A stretch of DNA of 23,277 nt from JBCBSZ01 sp039197885 (GCA_039197885.1 JBCCTY010000033.1:1-23277), one strand, 5' to 3'. Positions 1-7,915 are shown, numbered from the stretch's first letter. Notes: generated by a model from the sequence alone, not told the origin. Numbers and translations: made by a program.

Positions 1-1448
1 ACCACGAGCCGGTCGGTCTGGAACTGGGCGAGGCTTCGCCCCAGGACGGTCCGGGCGCCATCTCGATCCTGGGTGGCGACGAGGTTCGCCACCATGTTGT
101 AGGTCGGCCGGAACGCCGACGTCAGCTCGAAGTCGCCGCTCGATGCCAGGCGGGCGAGATCATCGAAGCGCAGGAAGCGGTTCCAGCAGACGACGGCGTC
201 GCCTTCGCGGTCGATCCCCCTGCGACCGGCCCGTCCGGTGAGCTGGGTGTACTCCCCCGGGGTCAGCGTCGAGTGACCGTCGCCTCGATACTTCGTCAGG
301 GACTCGATGACCACGGACCGAGCCGGCAGGTTGACGCCCATGGCCAGCGTCTCGGTGGCGAAGACGACACCCAGCAGCCCTGCGGCGAAGCACTCCTCGA
401 CGGCCTCCTTCATGGCCGGGACGAGGCCGGCGTGGTGGGCGGCGACGCCCCGCTCCAGGAGCCGCTGCCAGCGATCGACGTCGAGCGCGGCCCGCGTCGC
501 ATCGTCGACACCGGCGAGGCGCCGTTCGACGATCCGGGCGATCTCACCGGCTCGGGAACCGTCGGTCAGTCGCAGACCAGCTTGGCCACAGGCCCGGGCG
601 GCCTCGTCGCACCCGTTCCGGCTGAAGACGAAGTAGATCGCCGGGAGGAGGCCGTGATCGTCGAGCTGCTCGACGACCTCCGGGCGGCGGGGCGCGAACC
701 ATCGCGAACCCCGTCGACGCCCGCCCTGGTCGTGGTCGGCCCGTTCGAGCATCTTGGCCGTCGACCGGCTCGGACGTCGGTGGTCGTCGAGGGTGTCGGC
801 CAGTCGGAGCCGGCCCGTGGCCTTGTCGCCCAGCAGCAACCGATTCCTGAGCGCCACGGGTCGGGTGCTCTCGACGACCACCTCGGCCCGTCCCCGCACG
901 GCGTCGAGCCAGCCGGCGATCTCGTCGCCGTTCGAGACCGTGGCCGAGAGGCACAGGAGCTGCACCGCGGGGTCGAGCTGGACGATGACCTCCTCCCACA
1001 CCGGGCCGCGGTAGGGGTCCATGAGGTAGTGGATCTCGTCGAGCACCACGACGCCGAGCCGGTCGAGCGAGGGGGACGCCGCATAGATCATGTTGCGGAG
1101 GACCTCGGTGGTCATCACGACGACCGGGGCGTCCGGGCGCACGACGTTGTCGCCGGTGAGCAGGCCCACGCGCTCGCGGCCGAAGAGCTCGCCCAACTCG
1201 ACGAGCTTCTGATTCGACAGCGCCTTGATCGGCGCGGTGTAGAACGCCCGGCGCCCGGCCGCGAGCGCACGCTCGATGCCGTACTCGGCGACGAGGGTCT
1301 TGCCGCTGCTCGTCGGTGCTGCGACGAGGACCGAGGCTCCGGAGTCGATGTGATCGAAGGCCTCGCGTTGGAAGCGGTCGGGGTCGATGCCCCGACCGCC
1401 GAGGACGGCCTCGCGCACGGCCGCCGGGTCGACCCCGGTCCCGGTCAC
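1..1448 (-). CDS. helY: Ski2/Mtr4-like DEAD-box RNA helicase HelY, 3' end cut by window edge
   Basis: ATP-dependent superfamily II helicase, probably acting on RNA in the cytoplasm. About 482 residues are visible of a family that usually runs to about 900. Reading the minus strand from a GTG at 1448 gives an unbroken frame to the window edge. Motifs in order: a Q residue near 27; Walker A APTSSGKT at about 44-51; DEIH at about 137-140; LSAT at about 167-170; and motif VI QLTGRAGRRG near 400. The insert and C-terminal helicase lobe are partly present; the C-terminal domain is beyond position 1. The GTG start overlaps the tatC stop (GTGA), which indicates translational coupling as the last gene of the tat operon. 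The same order tatA-tatC-helY is known from Mycobacterium tuberculosis. Family assignment is firm; the exact substrate is unknown. Confidence 0.9.
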   Translation of the reverse strand, partial: MTGTGVDPAAVREAVLGGRGIDPDRFQREAFDHIDSGASVLVAAPTSSGKTLVAEYGIERALAAGRRAFYTAPIKALSNQKLVELGELFGRERVGLLTGDNVVRPDAPVVVMTTEVLRNMIYAASPSLDRLGVVVLDEIHYLMDPYRGPVWEEVIVQLDPAVQLLCLSATVSNGDEIAGWLDAVRGRAEVVVESTRPVALRNRLLLGDKATGRLRLADTLDDHRRPSRSTAKMLERADHDQGGRRRGSRWFAPRRPEVVEQLDDHGLLPAIYFVFSRNGCDEAARACGQAGLRLTDGSRAGEIARIVERRLAGVDDATRAALDVDRWQRLLERGVAAHHAGLVPAMKEAVEECFAAGLLGVVFATETLAMGVNLPARSVVIESLTKYRGDGHSTLTPGEYTQLTGRAGRRGIDREGDAVVCWNRFLRFDDLARLASSGDFELTSAFRPTYNMVANLVATQDRDGARTVLGRSLAQFQTDRLV

Positions 1449-2248
1449 ACCCGGCGCCGAAGCAGCAGCTTCCCGATGAGCGCGCTCGACTCGTAGAAGA
1501 GGTACATCGGGATCGACAGGGCGAGCAGGCTGATCGGGTCACCGCTCGGGGTCAGGATCGCCACCGCCGTGACGATCAGCACGATCGCGTAGCGCCGGAA
1601 CTGGGCCAGTTGGCGCGGCTCGATGATCTCGGCGAGCTGCAGGAAGACCAGGAGGATCGGGAACTCGAAGCAGATCCCGAACGTGAGCATCATCATGGTG
1701 ATGAAGCTGAGGTAGGGGCCGACGGCGAGGAGCGGGTCGACCTGGTCGCCCGCCACCCGGATGAGGAACTCGAACGCCCGGGGCAGGGTCCAGTAGGCGA
1801 GCGCCGCGCCGAGGACGAAGAGTAGGACGGCGCTCGCGACGAAGGGCACCGCCCAGCGCTTCTCCCTGGGGTGCAGCGCCGGTGTGATGAAGCGCCACAG
1901 CTGCCAGAGCAGGACCGGCATGGCCAGCGCCACACCGGCGATGAGCGACACCCGGATCCGCACCGCGAAGCCCTCCGCCGGCCCGGTGAAGATGAGGTTG
2001 CAGTTGGGCGAGATGGGCTCGTGGGAGCGTTCGGCCAGCAGTGGCACGACGGTCTCGCAGTACGGGTCGACGAGGAAGTTGATGAGCCGGTTGTAGAACG
2101 AGAACGCCACGGCGAGCCCGAGCGCGACGGCGATGAGGCTGTAGATGATGCGGGTCCGGAGCTCTTCGAGATGCTCCACCACGGTCATCTGGCCCGTCGG
2201 GATGTCGGGCTCGTCTCGGTTCCGCCGGAAGGGAAGCCGGATCTGCAT
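1445..2248 (-). CDS. tatC: Twin-arginine translocase subunit TatC
   Basis: Polytopic inner-membrane receptor of the Tat pathway, which exports folded proteins bearing RR signal peptides. It has 267 residues, normal for TatC. Recognisable pieces are the cytoplasmic N-terminal HLEELRTR (residues 26-33), the WQLWRFITPAL segment with following EKR, the FGICFEFP motif holding the conserved membrane Glu, and PSGDPISLLALSIPMYLFYE near the C terminus. Six hydrophobic segments are visible. Cys64 and Cys83 lie in the first extracytoplasmic loop and could form a disulfide; this is inference. The start ATG overlaps the upstream tatA/B stop as TGATG and the stop overlaps helY as GTGA, so the three genes are almost certainly co-translated. 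Confidence 0.96.
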   Translation of the reverse strand: MQIRLPFRRNRDEPDIPTGQMTVVEHLEELRTRIIYSLIAVALGLAVAFSFYNRLINFLVDPYCETVVPLLAERSHEPISPNCNLIFTGPAEGFAVRIRVSLIAGVALAMPVLLWQLWRFITPALHPREKRWAVPFVASAVLLFVLGAALAYWTLPRAFEFLIRVAGDQVDPLLAVGPYLSFITMMMLTFGICFEFPILLVFLQLAEIIEPRQLAQFRRYAIVLIVTAVAILTPSGDPISLLALSIPMYLFYESSALIGKLLLRRRV

Positions 2249-3165
2249 CAGGCGGGCGCGCTCCTGCCCGTCGGTTCGTCGTCGTCGGACGCACGGAGGT
2301 CGTCGGCGGCTCGTGGCTCGGCGTCGGCGGTCCTGTGCCCACCGGCGAGCGCCTCGGGGCCCGAGATCGTCGTGCCGTCGGACTCGGTCGTCTCGCGAGC
2401 CTCGGGGCCCGAGATCGTCGTGCCGTCGGACTCGGTCGTCTCGCGAGCCTCGGGGCCCGAGATCGTGGTGCGATCGGACTCGGTCGTCTCGCGAGCCGCG
2501 GGGCCCGAGATCGTGGAGCCGTCGGACTCGGTCGTCTCGCGAGCCGCGGGGCCCGAGATCGTCGTGCCGTCGGACTCGGTCGTCTCGCGAGCCGCGGGGC
2601 CCGAGATCGTCGTGCCGTCGGACTCGGTCGTCTCGCGAGCCGCGGGGCCCGAGATCGTCGTGCCGTCGGACCCGGTGGTGCCTCTGGCCGCCGGACCCGA
2701 GATCGTCGGTCGGGTCGGCGCTGACGGACCCGTGCCGTTCGCACCCGCTCCGTCGCCGGTCTCAGTGGTGCCCCGAGCCGCAGGACCCGAGATCGTCGGT
2801 CGGGTCGACTCGGAGGGGCCCGTGCCGTTCGCACCGGTGTCCTCATCGGCCGCGGTCAGGTCGGTCGGCCCGCCCGGGTCCGGGGCGTCGTCGCGCGACG
2901 GCGTGGTCGTGGTGTCGGGAGCGTCGTCCCGGCGGACGCCGGGCTTCGAGGCGGGCGTGTAGGCGACGCCGGCGTCGCGTGCGGCGTCGGCCTCGATCGT
3001 GTCCTCCATCGCGTGGCGCATCTCGTCCTGGAAGCCGGTCGAGACCGAACGGATCGTCCGCATGGCCTTGCCGACCTGGCGGGCTGCCTCGGGCAGACGC
3101 GTCGGTCCGAGCACGAGCAGCGCCACGAGCAGGATGACGAGGATCTCACCCGAACCGAGGTTCAT
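2248..3165 (-). CDS. TatA/TatB-family translocase protein with a 16-residue tandem-repeat tail
   Basis: Small-subunit family of the Tat translocase, 305 residues, far longer than usual TatA (about 60-100) or TatB (about 130-200). The N terminus is canonical: a short membrane helix (about residues 6-20), the VLGPTRLPE hinge, then an amphipathic helix (about 25-50). Glu7 near the start of the membrane helix and the long acidic tail suggest TatB rather than TatA, but I cannot separate them securely. Residues about 111-272 are repeats: nine TISGP cores, six of them in near-identical units of the type TTISGPAARETTESDG. The tail is Thr/Ser/Pro/Glu-rich, without Lys in the repeat, and presumably disordered and cytoplasmic. 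The start ATG overlaps the stop of the upstream small gene (ATGA), and the stop overlaps tatC. Confidence 0.88.
   Translation of the reverse strand: MNLGSGEILVILLVALLVLGPTRLPEAARQVGKAMRTIRSVSTGFQDEMRHAMEDTIEADAARDAGVAYTPASKPGVRRDDAPDTTTTPSRDDAPDPGGPTDLTAADEDTGANGTGPSESTRPTISGPAARGTTETGDGAGANGTGPSAPTRPTISGPAARGTTGSDGTTISGPAARETTESDGTTISGPAARETTESDGTTISGPAARETTESDGSTISGPAARETTESDRTTISGPEARETTESDGTTISGPEARETTESDGTTISGPEALAGGHRTADAEPRAADDLRASDDDEPTGRSAPA
2356..2691. repeat. 48-bp in-frame tandem repeat inside tatA/B, seven units
   Basis: The core GGGGCCCGAGATCGT (plus strand) recurs exactly every 48 bp at 2356, 2404, 2452, 2500, 2548, 2596 and 2644. Each unit encodes 16 residues on the minus strand. 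Units differ by only a few bases (for example Ala/Glu at the residue after Pro, and one Ser and one Arg variant), and the last unit diverges in its second half. Because 48 is a multiple of three, copy-number change would keep the reading frame. The near identity of units suggests recent expansion or gene-conversion-like homogenisation. Confidence 0.95.
2692..2850. repeat. Older imperfect 90-bp repeat flanking the 48-bp array
   Basis: Two copies of a longer module, 90 bp apart, encode GANGTGPS followed by TRPTISGPAARGTT on the minus strand. The CGTGCCGTTCGCACC string occurs at 2731 and 2821. The module contains the same TISGPAAR core as the 48-bp units plus a GANGTGPS spacer. It may be the ancestral unit from which the shorter array expanded. 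The second copy is incomplete at its outer edge. Confidence 0.75.
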
Positions 3166-3410
3166 CGTTCGGGTCCGATCGCCGGTGGACGATCACCGGA
3201 CACCGCCGGGTGGCGGGTGGTGCGGGTGAGGTCGCGCTCCAGTCGGGCGAGATCGATGCGGACCGCATCGACCCCTGGTCGGAGGTCGCGGAGCGCGACG
3301 ATCGAACGCCGCAGGGCGTCGGTCCGGCGGGCGAGCTCCGCCGTGGCGAAGGCGATCGCGGTGACGGCGAGGGCGAGGCCGAGCGCAGCAGCGAGCCAGG
3401 CGAGTTCCAT
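3162..3410 (-). CDS. Small single-span membrane protein with coiled-coil-like tail, function unknown
   Basis: I do not recognise this 82-residue protein. It has an N-terminal hydrophobic helix (about residues 3-22, rich in Leu and Ala) followed by a charged Arg/Asp/Leu-rich stretch that looks helical and possibly coiled-coil, then a short polar tail. The ATG at 3410 places the hydrophobic helix right at the N terminus. A GTG at 3437 would add nine residues, and neither has a clear ribosome-binding site. Its stop overlaps the tatA/B ATG (ATGA), which is the best argument that it is a real gene and the first of the tat operon. A role accessory to Tat export is a guess from position only. Confidence 0.65.
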   Translation of the reverse strand: MELAWLAAALGLALAVTAIAFATAELARRTDALRRSIVALRDLRPGVDAVRIDLARLERDLTRTTRHPAVSGDRPPAIGPER

Positions 3411-3513
3411 CGGGTCCGAGGCTAGTGGCCGTCCCACGGCCGGCGGCGCTCACGCTCCGACCACCGCCCGCTGCGGGGCAGAACGCAGCGGGGCCGGCCC
3501 CAACCGGACGCCG

Positions 3514-3535
3514 AGCCGGACGGCCCCGTCCGGCT
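3514..3535 (-). terminator. Perfect 10-bp GC-rich hairpin, candidate terminator
   Basis: AGCCGGACGG and CCGTCCGGCT form perfect 10-bp arms around a 2-base centre (in practice a slightly larger loop). It lies just after the stop of the zinc-ribbon gene read on the minus strand (stop at 3545) and upstream of the tat operon. There is no strong T-tract, so termination is plausible but unproven. It would separate the two minus-strand transcription units. Confidence 0.5.
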
Positions 3536-3544
3536 GCCGGGAGC

Positions 3545-3877
3545 TCAGTCGCTCGTGTGGTTCGTCAGCTCGTCGAACCAGGCGTCGCCGCCGAGGAGGT
3601 CGTGGAAGTCCAGGAGATCGTCGTGGGTGAAGAGACGTCCACCCTGCGGACGTTCACGCAGCTCCAGCGGCAGGGTCCAGACCACGACCCGCACGCCCGA
3701 GGCAGCGAGGAGATCGACCACGTGGGGCTCGGCGGGCTTGAGGATCGTCATCCGGCACACCGGGCAGCCGAACGTGTAGGCCCCCGTGTCGTCGTCAGCG
3801 CAGACGCGAACCGTCACGTCCCGTGTGGTCAGCTCCACGTCCCCGCAGTCGGGGCACGTCGCTCTCACGGTCGCCAT
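3545..3877 (-). CDS. Small zinc-ribbon protein, function unknown
   Basis: A 110-residue protein with two CxxC knuckles, CPDC (Cys8, Cys11) and CPVC (Cys38, Cys41), plus a lone Cys25 between them. This is the layout of a zinc ribbon binding one Zn2+. The C-terminal half holds a basic/hydrophobic segment and an acidic tail with DDLLDFHDLLGG. The start ATG at 3877 is chosen because it directly precedes the first knuckle; the open frame continues upstream, but nothing there resembles protein. It is read divergently from the GDPD-like gene at 3995. No enzymatic motif is visible. A nucleic-acid-binding or regulatory role would be typical for such ribbons but is inference. Confidence 0.72.
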   Translation of the reverse strand: MATVRATCPDCGDVELTTRDVTVRVCADDDTGAYTFGCPVCRMTILKPAEPHVVDLLAASGVRVVVWTLPLELRERPQGGRLFTHDDLLDFHDLLGGDAWFDELTNHTSD

Positions 3878-3994
3878 CAGGATCGCCCCAGCTCGTTCAC
3901 ATGTGATCCATCGGCGAGATCCGAGCGGGTGTGAGGCTTCACCACTGAATGGGCGGACGTGCCTCCTGCCACCTGGACTTGCCACGATGGGCCG

Positions 3995-4726
3995 GTGCAG
4001 CTGGTCCGCCACCCCTCGCGCCGCCACCCGCCCGTGACGTTCGGTGACGGCGGCGCGAGCGCACATGCGCCGGACGGCTCGGTCGAGTCGTTCGAGCTGG
4101 CCGTGATGCTCGGGGCCACCGGGATCGCTGCCCGGGTGCACCTCACCGGCGACGGCATCGACCTGGTCAGCCGGGCTCCGGCGGTGGGCCGCTGGCCTCG
4201 CCGTCGACGCCTCGATCAGCTCGCTCGTGACGAGGTCCCCGAGCTGGCGACGCTCGACGACGTGCTCGACGTGCTCGGCGACCACACGCTCGTCTCGCTC
4301 GAGGTCGCCGACGCCACCACCGCTGGTGTCGTCCTCGCGACGATGGCCCGACGGGGCCGGTCTGAGCGGCTCTGGCTGTGCCACGACTCGGTCGACGAAC
4401 TGGCCGACTGGCGGGATCGGTGGCCCGCCGTCGCTCTGGTCCACCGGGGCCGCATCGAGAGCCTCGAGAGCGGCCCGGAGCGCCACGTCGCTCGCCTCGC
4501 GGAGCAGGGGATCGACGGGTTCTCGATGCCGGGGTCGGACTGGACCGGCGGCCTGACCACCCTGATCCACCGCTTCGGCCTCGATGCCGTGGCCACCGAG
4601 GCCAGGGTCGAGCGGGTCTTCGTCGATCTCGTCCGGATGGGGATCGATGCCGTGCACACGGCCGAGGTGGAGCGGCTCGTCGACGTGGTCGCCCGCGAGG
4701 CCGGTCCGGCCGGTGCGCCGGGTTAG
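3995..4726 (+). CDS. Degenerate glycerophosphodiester phosphodiesterase-like protein (probable pseudoenzyme)
   Basis: About 243 residues from a GTG at 3995 (an in-frame GTG at 3959 would add 12). The N-terminal part follows the GDPD TIM-barrel pattern: GASAHAPDGSVESFELAVMLGA matches the family's usual GASAYAPENT.AAFELA.ALGA, and VHLTGDGIDLV matches the strand after the catalytic acid pair. The catalytic residues are absent. The HRG histidine and arginine are replaced (GDGG at 17-20), the Glu-x-Asp metal ligands become Ala45-x-Arg47, and the His-Asp after the next strand becomes Ser-Arg. The C-terminal part retains the late GDPD pattern of a bounded MGIDAVHT strand. It ends against lepB with overlapping convergent stop codons. 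It may bind a phosphodiester ligand or act as a scaffold; function unknown. Confidence 0.68.
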   Translation: MQLVRHPSRRHPPVTFGDGGASAHAPDGSVESFELAVMLGATGIAARVHLTGDGIDLVSRAPAVGRWPRRRRLDQLARDEVPELATLDDVLDVLGDHTLVSLEVADATTAGVVLATMARRGRSERLWLCHDSVDELADWRDRWPAVALVHRGRIESLESGPERHVARLAEQGIDGFSMPGSDWTGGLTTLIHRFGLDAVATEARVERVFVDLVRMGIDAVHTAEVERLVDVVAREAGPAGAPG

Positions 4727-5403
4727 AGCCCGCCGATGGCGTCCAACGGCCAGACCCGGACGAACGCCTGGCCGACGATCGTGTCGGTGGGGATCGCACC
4801 GAAGACGCGACTGTCGGTCGAGTTCCCACGGTTGTCGCCGAGGACGTACACGTGGTCGGGCGGCACGATGATCTCGGGCAACCCCGAGGTGAACGTCGCG
4901 TCCGGGAGGTAGGTCTCGTCGAGGGGTGCGCCGTTGACGAACACCACCCCGTCGCGGGCTTCGAGCACGTCGCCCGGCAGGCCGATGATGCGCTTGATGA
5001 ACTCGTCGATGTCGGACTCCGGCAGCGACTCGGGCTTGTGGAAGACGATCACGTCGCCCCGTTCGACGTCGCCGAACTCGTAGGAGAGCTTGTTGACCAG
5101 CACCCGGTCGCCGATGTTCAGCGACGGCTCCATGGAGCTGGAGGGGATGTAGAAGGCCTGGAAGAGGAAGGTCTTGATGAGCAAGGCCGCCAGGAGCGCA
5201 CCGATGATGACGGCGAGCCACTCGAGCACGGCACGAACGGGGTGCGGGGGCTGCTCGTCCCCGCCTCGATTGCCGTAGACGTCGTCGTCGACGCCGTCCC
5301 ACCCGGGCCGCTCGCGGAACAGGTCCGCGGTGGTTCGAGGCGGGGGGGCGCCTTCTCCGATCAAGCTCACGAGACCGTCAGGGTAGTCGGCCCCGGGCGC
5401 CAT
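4723..5403 (-). CDS. lepB: Type I signal peptidase LepB
   Basis: Membrane-anchored Ser/Lys protease that removes signal peptides from exported proteins on the outer face of the membrane. It has 226 residues from the ATG at 5403. An acidic cytoplasmic N-terminal region of about 55 residues precedes one membrane helix (about 57-80). Box B IPSSSMEPSL carries the nucleophile Ser90. Box D IKRIIGLPGD carries the general base Lys137. Box E GDNRGNSTDSR spans 189-199. The frame is open upstream to 5736, but that part is the opposite-frame shadow of the DUF3866 gene, so the shorter start is used. It lies 34 bases after the DUF3866 stop, and probably shares the pafA transcript. Confidence 0.95.
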   Translation of the reverse strand: MAPGADYPDGLVSLIGEGAPPPRTTADLFRERPGWDGVDDDVYGNRGGDEQPPHPVRAVLEWLAVIIGALLAALLIKTFLFQAFYIPSSSMEPSLNIGDRVLVNKLSYEFGDVERGDVIVFHKPESLPESDIDEFIKRIIGLPGDVLEARDGVVFVNGAPLDETYLPDATFTSGLPEIIVPPDHVYVLGDNRGNSTDSRVFGAIPTDTIVGQAFVRVWPLDAIGGL

Positions 5404-5437
5404 CGGCGTGCGCGTCCACCACGGCGCAGCCGGCCGG

Positions 5438-6478
5438 TCAGGGACCGGTGACCTGGGCCGCGGCGAGCTGTCCGGCGGCCGCAGCGCAGTCGACGAAGCA
5501 GGGGTCGTCGGCGGCACGACGCCCCATGGACCGGAGCTCGATCCCTGCGTCACGCAGGTCGCCCAGGACCTCGCGGGCCGCGACGTGCTCGACCCGGTGG
5601 GCACCGTCGATCTCGGCCAGTTGGGGGTCGAGGAGGTCGCGCCATCGTCCCGGGACGGCCACCGTGAGCGGGCCGCCGGCGAGGCGCAGCACGGTGGTGC
5701 TGTGGTGGCTGAGCCCCCGGTGGCGGTCACGGGCATCGACCCCGCTCGCTCGCAACGCCAGGGTCACCTCGCCGCCCAACCGACCGGCGAGGTCGATCAC
5801 CGGCACCTGCCCGAGCGCGGCGTGGCCCAACGTGGTGCCGGTGCCGACGTTGCCCGGACCCATGGCCACGATCGCCAGGTCGGCGTCGAGCCGGTGCCGG
5901 GCAGCCCACAGCCCGGAGGCCACGTTGACCGCCTCGTGGTCACCGCCGAACGCCTGGCCGGCGGTGATCGTCACGTCGAGGATCCCGGAGGCCGTCAGGT
6001 CGGCGACGAGGTCCGAGAGCACGAGCGGGAGCGCGGCGTCGTCGGTCATCACGTAGGCGATCCGGGCCCCTCGACGGGACTGCCGGACCGCCGCCGCGAT
6101 CGGCGCGACCAGGCTGTGCAGACCGGCCACGACGACGGGGAGGCCATCGAGACCGTCCTCGGCCTGGGCGTCGGTCGGCTCGTGCTCCTCGTAGCTGCCG
6201 GTGTCGACCTGGAGGCTCGTGTAGCGCAGCTTCATGATGTGCCCGGGGCCGGGCTCGTCGCGTCGCTCGCGGGTGAGGTTCCAGTGGACGACGTGCCAGC
6301 CGCCGGTGCCGAGTCCGAGGTCGACGGCTGTGGTGTTGACGACCACGTGGTCGCCCACGGCGACCTCGCCGATCAGGTCGGTGAGGACGTAGGCGCGCTG
6401 ACCGTCGACCGTCACTCGTTGCAGGCCGCGTCGCTCGGCCAGGAGCGCGTCGACGGTGCCCGTGCGGAAGGCGACCAC
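5438..6478 (-). CDS. DUF3866 family protein
   Basis: 346 residues, cytoplasmic by appearance, with no signal peptide or membrane helix. The sequence matches what I know of the DUF3866 family: an N-terminal beta-rich region with GDHVVVNTTAVDLGLGTGG, a GHIMKLRYTSLQ strand, then an alpha/beta part with ARIAYVMTDDAALPL.LSDLV and AMGPGNVGTGT. The family's biochemical function is not known to me. It starts with GTG six bases after the pafA stop, so it is very likely in the pafA operon, and lepB follows. A role linked to pupylation is only suggested by position. Confidence 0.85.
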   Translation of the reverse strand: MVAFRTGTVDALLAERRGLQRVTVDGQRAYVLTDLIGEVAVGDHVVVNTTAVDLGLGTGGWHVVHWNLTRERRDEPGPGHIMKLRYTSLQVDTGSYEEHEPTDAQAEDGLDGLPVVVAGLHSLVAPIAAAVRQSRRGARIAYVMTDDAALPLVLSDLVADLTASGILDVTITAGQAFGGDHEAVNVASGLWAARHRLDADLAIVAMGPGNVGTGTTLGHAALGQVPVIDLAGRLGGEVTLALRASGVDARDRHRGLSHHSTTVLRLAGGPLTVAVPGRWRDLLDPQLAEIDGAHRVEHVAAREVLGDLRDAGIELRSMGRRAADDPCFVDCAAAAGQLAAAQVTGP

Positions 6479-6484
6479 GCCGTC

Positions 6485-7843
6485 CTAGAGGGAGGCGATG
6501 AGCTTCTCGACCCGCTCGTCGTAGGCCTTGAACGGGTCCTTGCACAGGACCGTGCGCTGCGCCTGGTCGTTGAGCTTCAGGTGGACCCAGTCGACGGTGT
6601 AGTCGCGCTTGCGCTCCTTGGCGACCCGGATGAACTCCCCCCGGAGGCGGGCCCGCGTCGTCTGCGGCGCCTGCTCGACCGCCGTCGCGATGTCGGTGTC
6701 GTTGGCCATCCGCTCGACGAGGCCGCGATCCTGCATCTTGTAGAAGATGCTGCGGTGCTGCGACACGTCGTGGTACTGCAGGTCGAGCAGGGCGACCCGG
6801 GGGTCGTTGAGGCTCAGGCCGTGCTTCTCGCGGTAGCGCTCCACGAGGTGGTACTTGATGACCCAATCGACCTCGCGGTCGAGCTGCAACGGGTCGTCGT
6901 CGATCGCCGTCATGCAGTGCTCCCACATGTCGAGCGCCTGCTTCTCGATCGGTGACAGCTCGTTGCGCTCGGCGTAGCGCAGGGCTCGGTCGAGGTACTC
7001 GGACTGGATGTCGAACGCCGAGGCCTCCCGCCCGTTGGCGAGGCGGATCCGACGCCGGCACGTCATGTCGTGGCTGATCTCACGGATCGCACGGATCGGG
7101 TTCTCGAGCGTCATGTCGCGGAGCACGACCGACGGATCCTCCAGCATGCGCAGCAGGATGCTCGTCGCGCCCACCTTGAGGAAGGTCGTGTACTCGCTCA
7201 TGTTCGAGTCACCCACGATGACGTGGAGGCGGCGGTAGCGCTCGGCATCGGCGTGCGGCTCGTCGCGGGTGTTGATGATCGGACGCGATCTGGTGGTCGC
7301 CGACGAGACGCCCTCCCAGATGTGCTCTGCTCGCTGAGCGATGCAGTACATCGCGCCCCGGGCGGTGTGGAGGACCTTGCCGGCACCGGCGTAGATCTGA
7401 CGCGACACGAAGAAGGGGATCAGCACCTCGGCGTACTGGCTGAAGTCGTCGGTGCGGCTCGTGCAGTAGTTCTCGTGGCACCCGTAGCTGTTGCCCGCCG
7501 AGTCGGTGTTGTTCTTGAAGAGGTAGATGTCGCCCTTGATGCCCTCCTCCTCGAGCCGTTGCTCGGCCGAGACGACCAGCTGCTCGAGGATCCGCTCACC
7601 CGCCTTGTCGTGGACGACCAGGTCGTAGACCGAGTCGCACTCGGGGGTGGCGTATTCGGGGTGGGAGCCGACGTCGAGGTAGAGGCGGGCGCCGTTGGCG
7701 AGGAAGACGTTGCTGCTTCGTCCCCACGACACCACCCGGCGGAAGAGGTACCGAGCGACCTCGTCGGGACTGAGGCGCCGCTGACCCCGCAGGGTGCAGG
7801 TGACGCCGTACTCGTTCTCGAGGCCGAAGATGCGCCGCTCCAC
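6485..7843 (-). CDS. pafA: Pup-protein ligase PafA
   Basis: Cytoplasmic glutamine-synthetase-like ligase that uses ATP to phosphorylate the C-terminal Glu of deamidated Pup and join it to a lysine of the target protein. 452 residues from GTG 7843, matching the Mycobacterium protein almost end to end. MERRIFGLENEYGVTC carries the Mg-binding Glu9 and Glu11. RRLSPDEVARYLFRRVVSWG and LYLDVGSHPEYATPECD follow, with catalytic Asp57 at the same number as I recall for M. tuberculosis. IYLFKNNTDSAGNSYGCHEN, RPIINTRDEPHADAERYRRL and VDWVHLKLNDQAQRTVLCKD are also present. A GTG at 7852 would add three residues; the start chosen gives the usual family N terminus. Unlike M. tuberculosis, no pafB/pafC follows. 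The rhodopsin gene is divergent upstream. Confidence 0.97.
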   Translation of the reverse strand: MERRIFGLENEYGVTCTLRGQRRLSPDEVARYLFRRVVSWGRSSNVFLANGARLYLDVGSHPEYATPECDSVYDLVVHDKAGERILEQLVVSAEQRLEEEGIKGDIYLFKNNTDSAGNSYGCHENYCTSRTDDFSQYAEVLIPFFVSRQIYAGAGKVLHTARGAMYCIAQRAEHIWEGVSSATTRSRPIINTRDEPHADAERYRRLHVIVGDSNMSEYTTFLKVGATSILLRMLEDPSVVLRDMTLENPIRAIREISHDMTCRRRIRLANGREASAFDIQSEYLDRALRYAERNELSPIEKQALDMWEHCMTAIDDDPLQLDREVDWVIKYHLVERYREKHGLSLNDPRVALLDLQYHDVSQHRSIFYKMQDRGLVERMANDTDIATAVEQAPQTTRARLRGEFIRVAKERKRDYTVDWVHLKLNDQAQRTVLCKDPFKAYDERVEKLIASL

Positions 7844-7915
7844 GCACTGCACCGTAGCGGTCGCCGTCTCCCCCGCTGCAGCTCCCCGTGACGACCTTCC
7901 ACACGTCCTCGAAGA

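Noticed and set aside
273..1496. 407-residue plus-strand frame over helY
   Set aside because: Antisense to the helicase, whose minus-strand frame shows all helicase motifs in order.
2335..2724. Plus-strand repeat protein over the 48-bp array, or a CRISPR-like array
   Set aside because: Units are contiguous with no spacers, so this is not CRISPR. A 48-bp period keeps all frames open, and the real frame is the minus-strand TatA/B, joined by overlaps to its neighbours.
5404..5736. N-terminal extension of lepB
   Set aside because: The extra 111 residues overlap the DUF3866 gene in another frame and look non-protein-like; the ATG at 5403 gives a normal signal peptidase.
5408..6955. 515-residue plus-strand frame opposite DUF3866 and pafA
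   Set aside because: Antisense shadow without recognisable domains; the minus-strand genes are certain.
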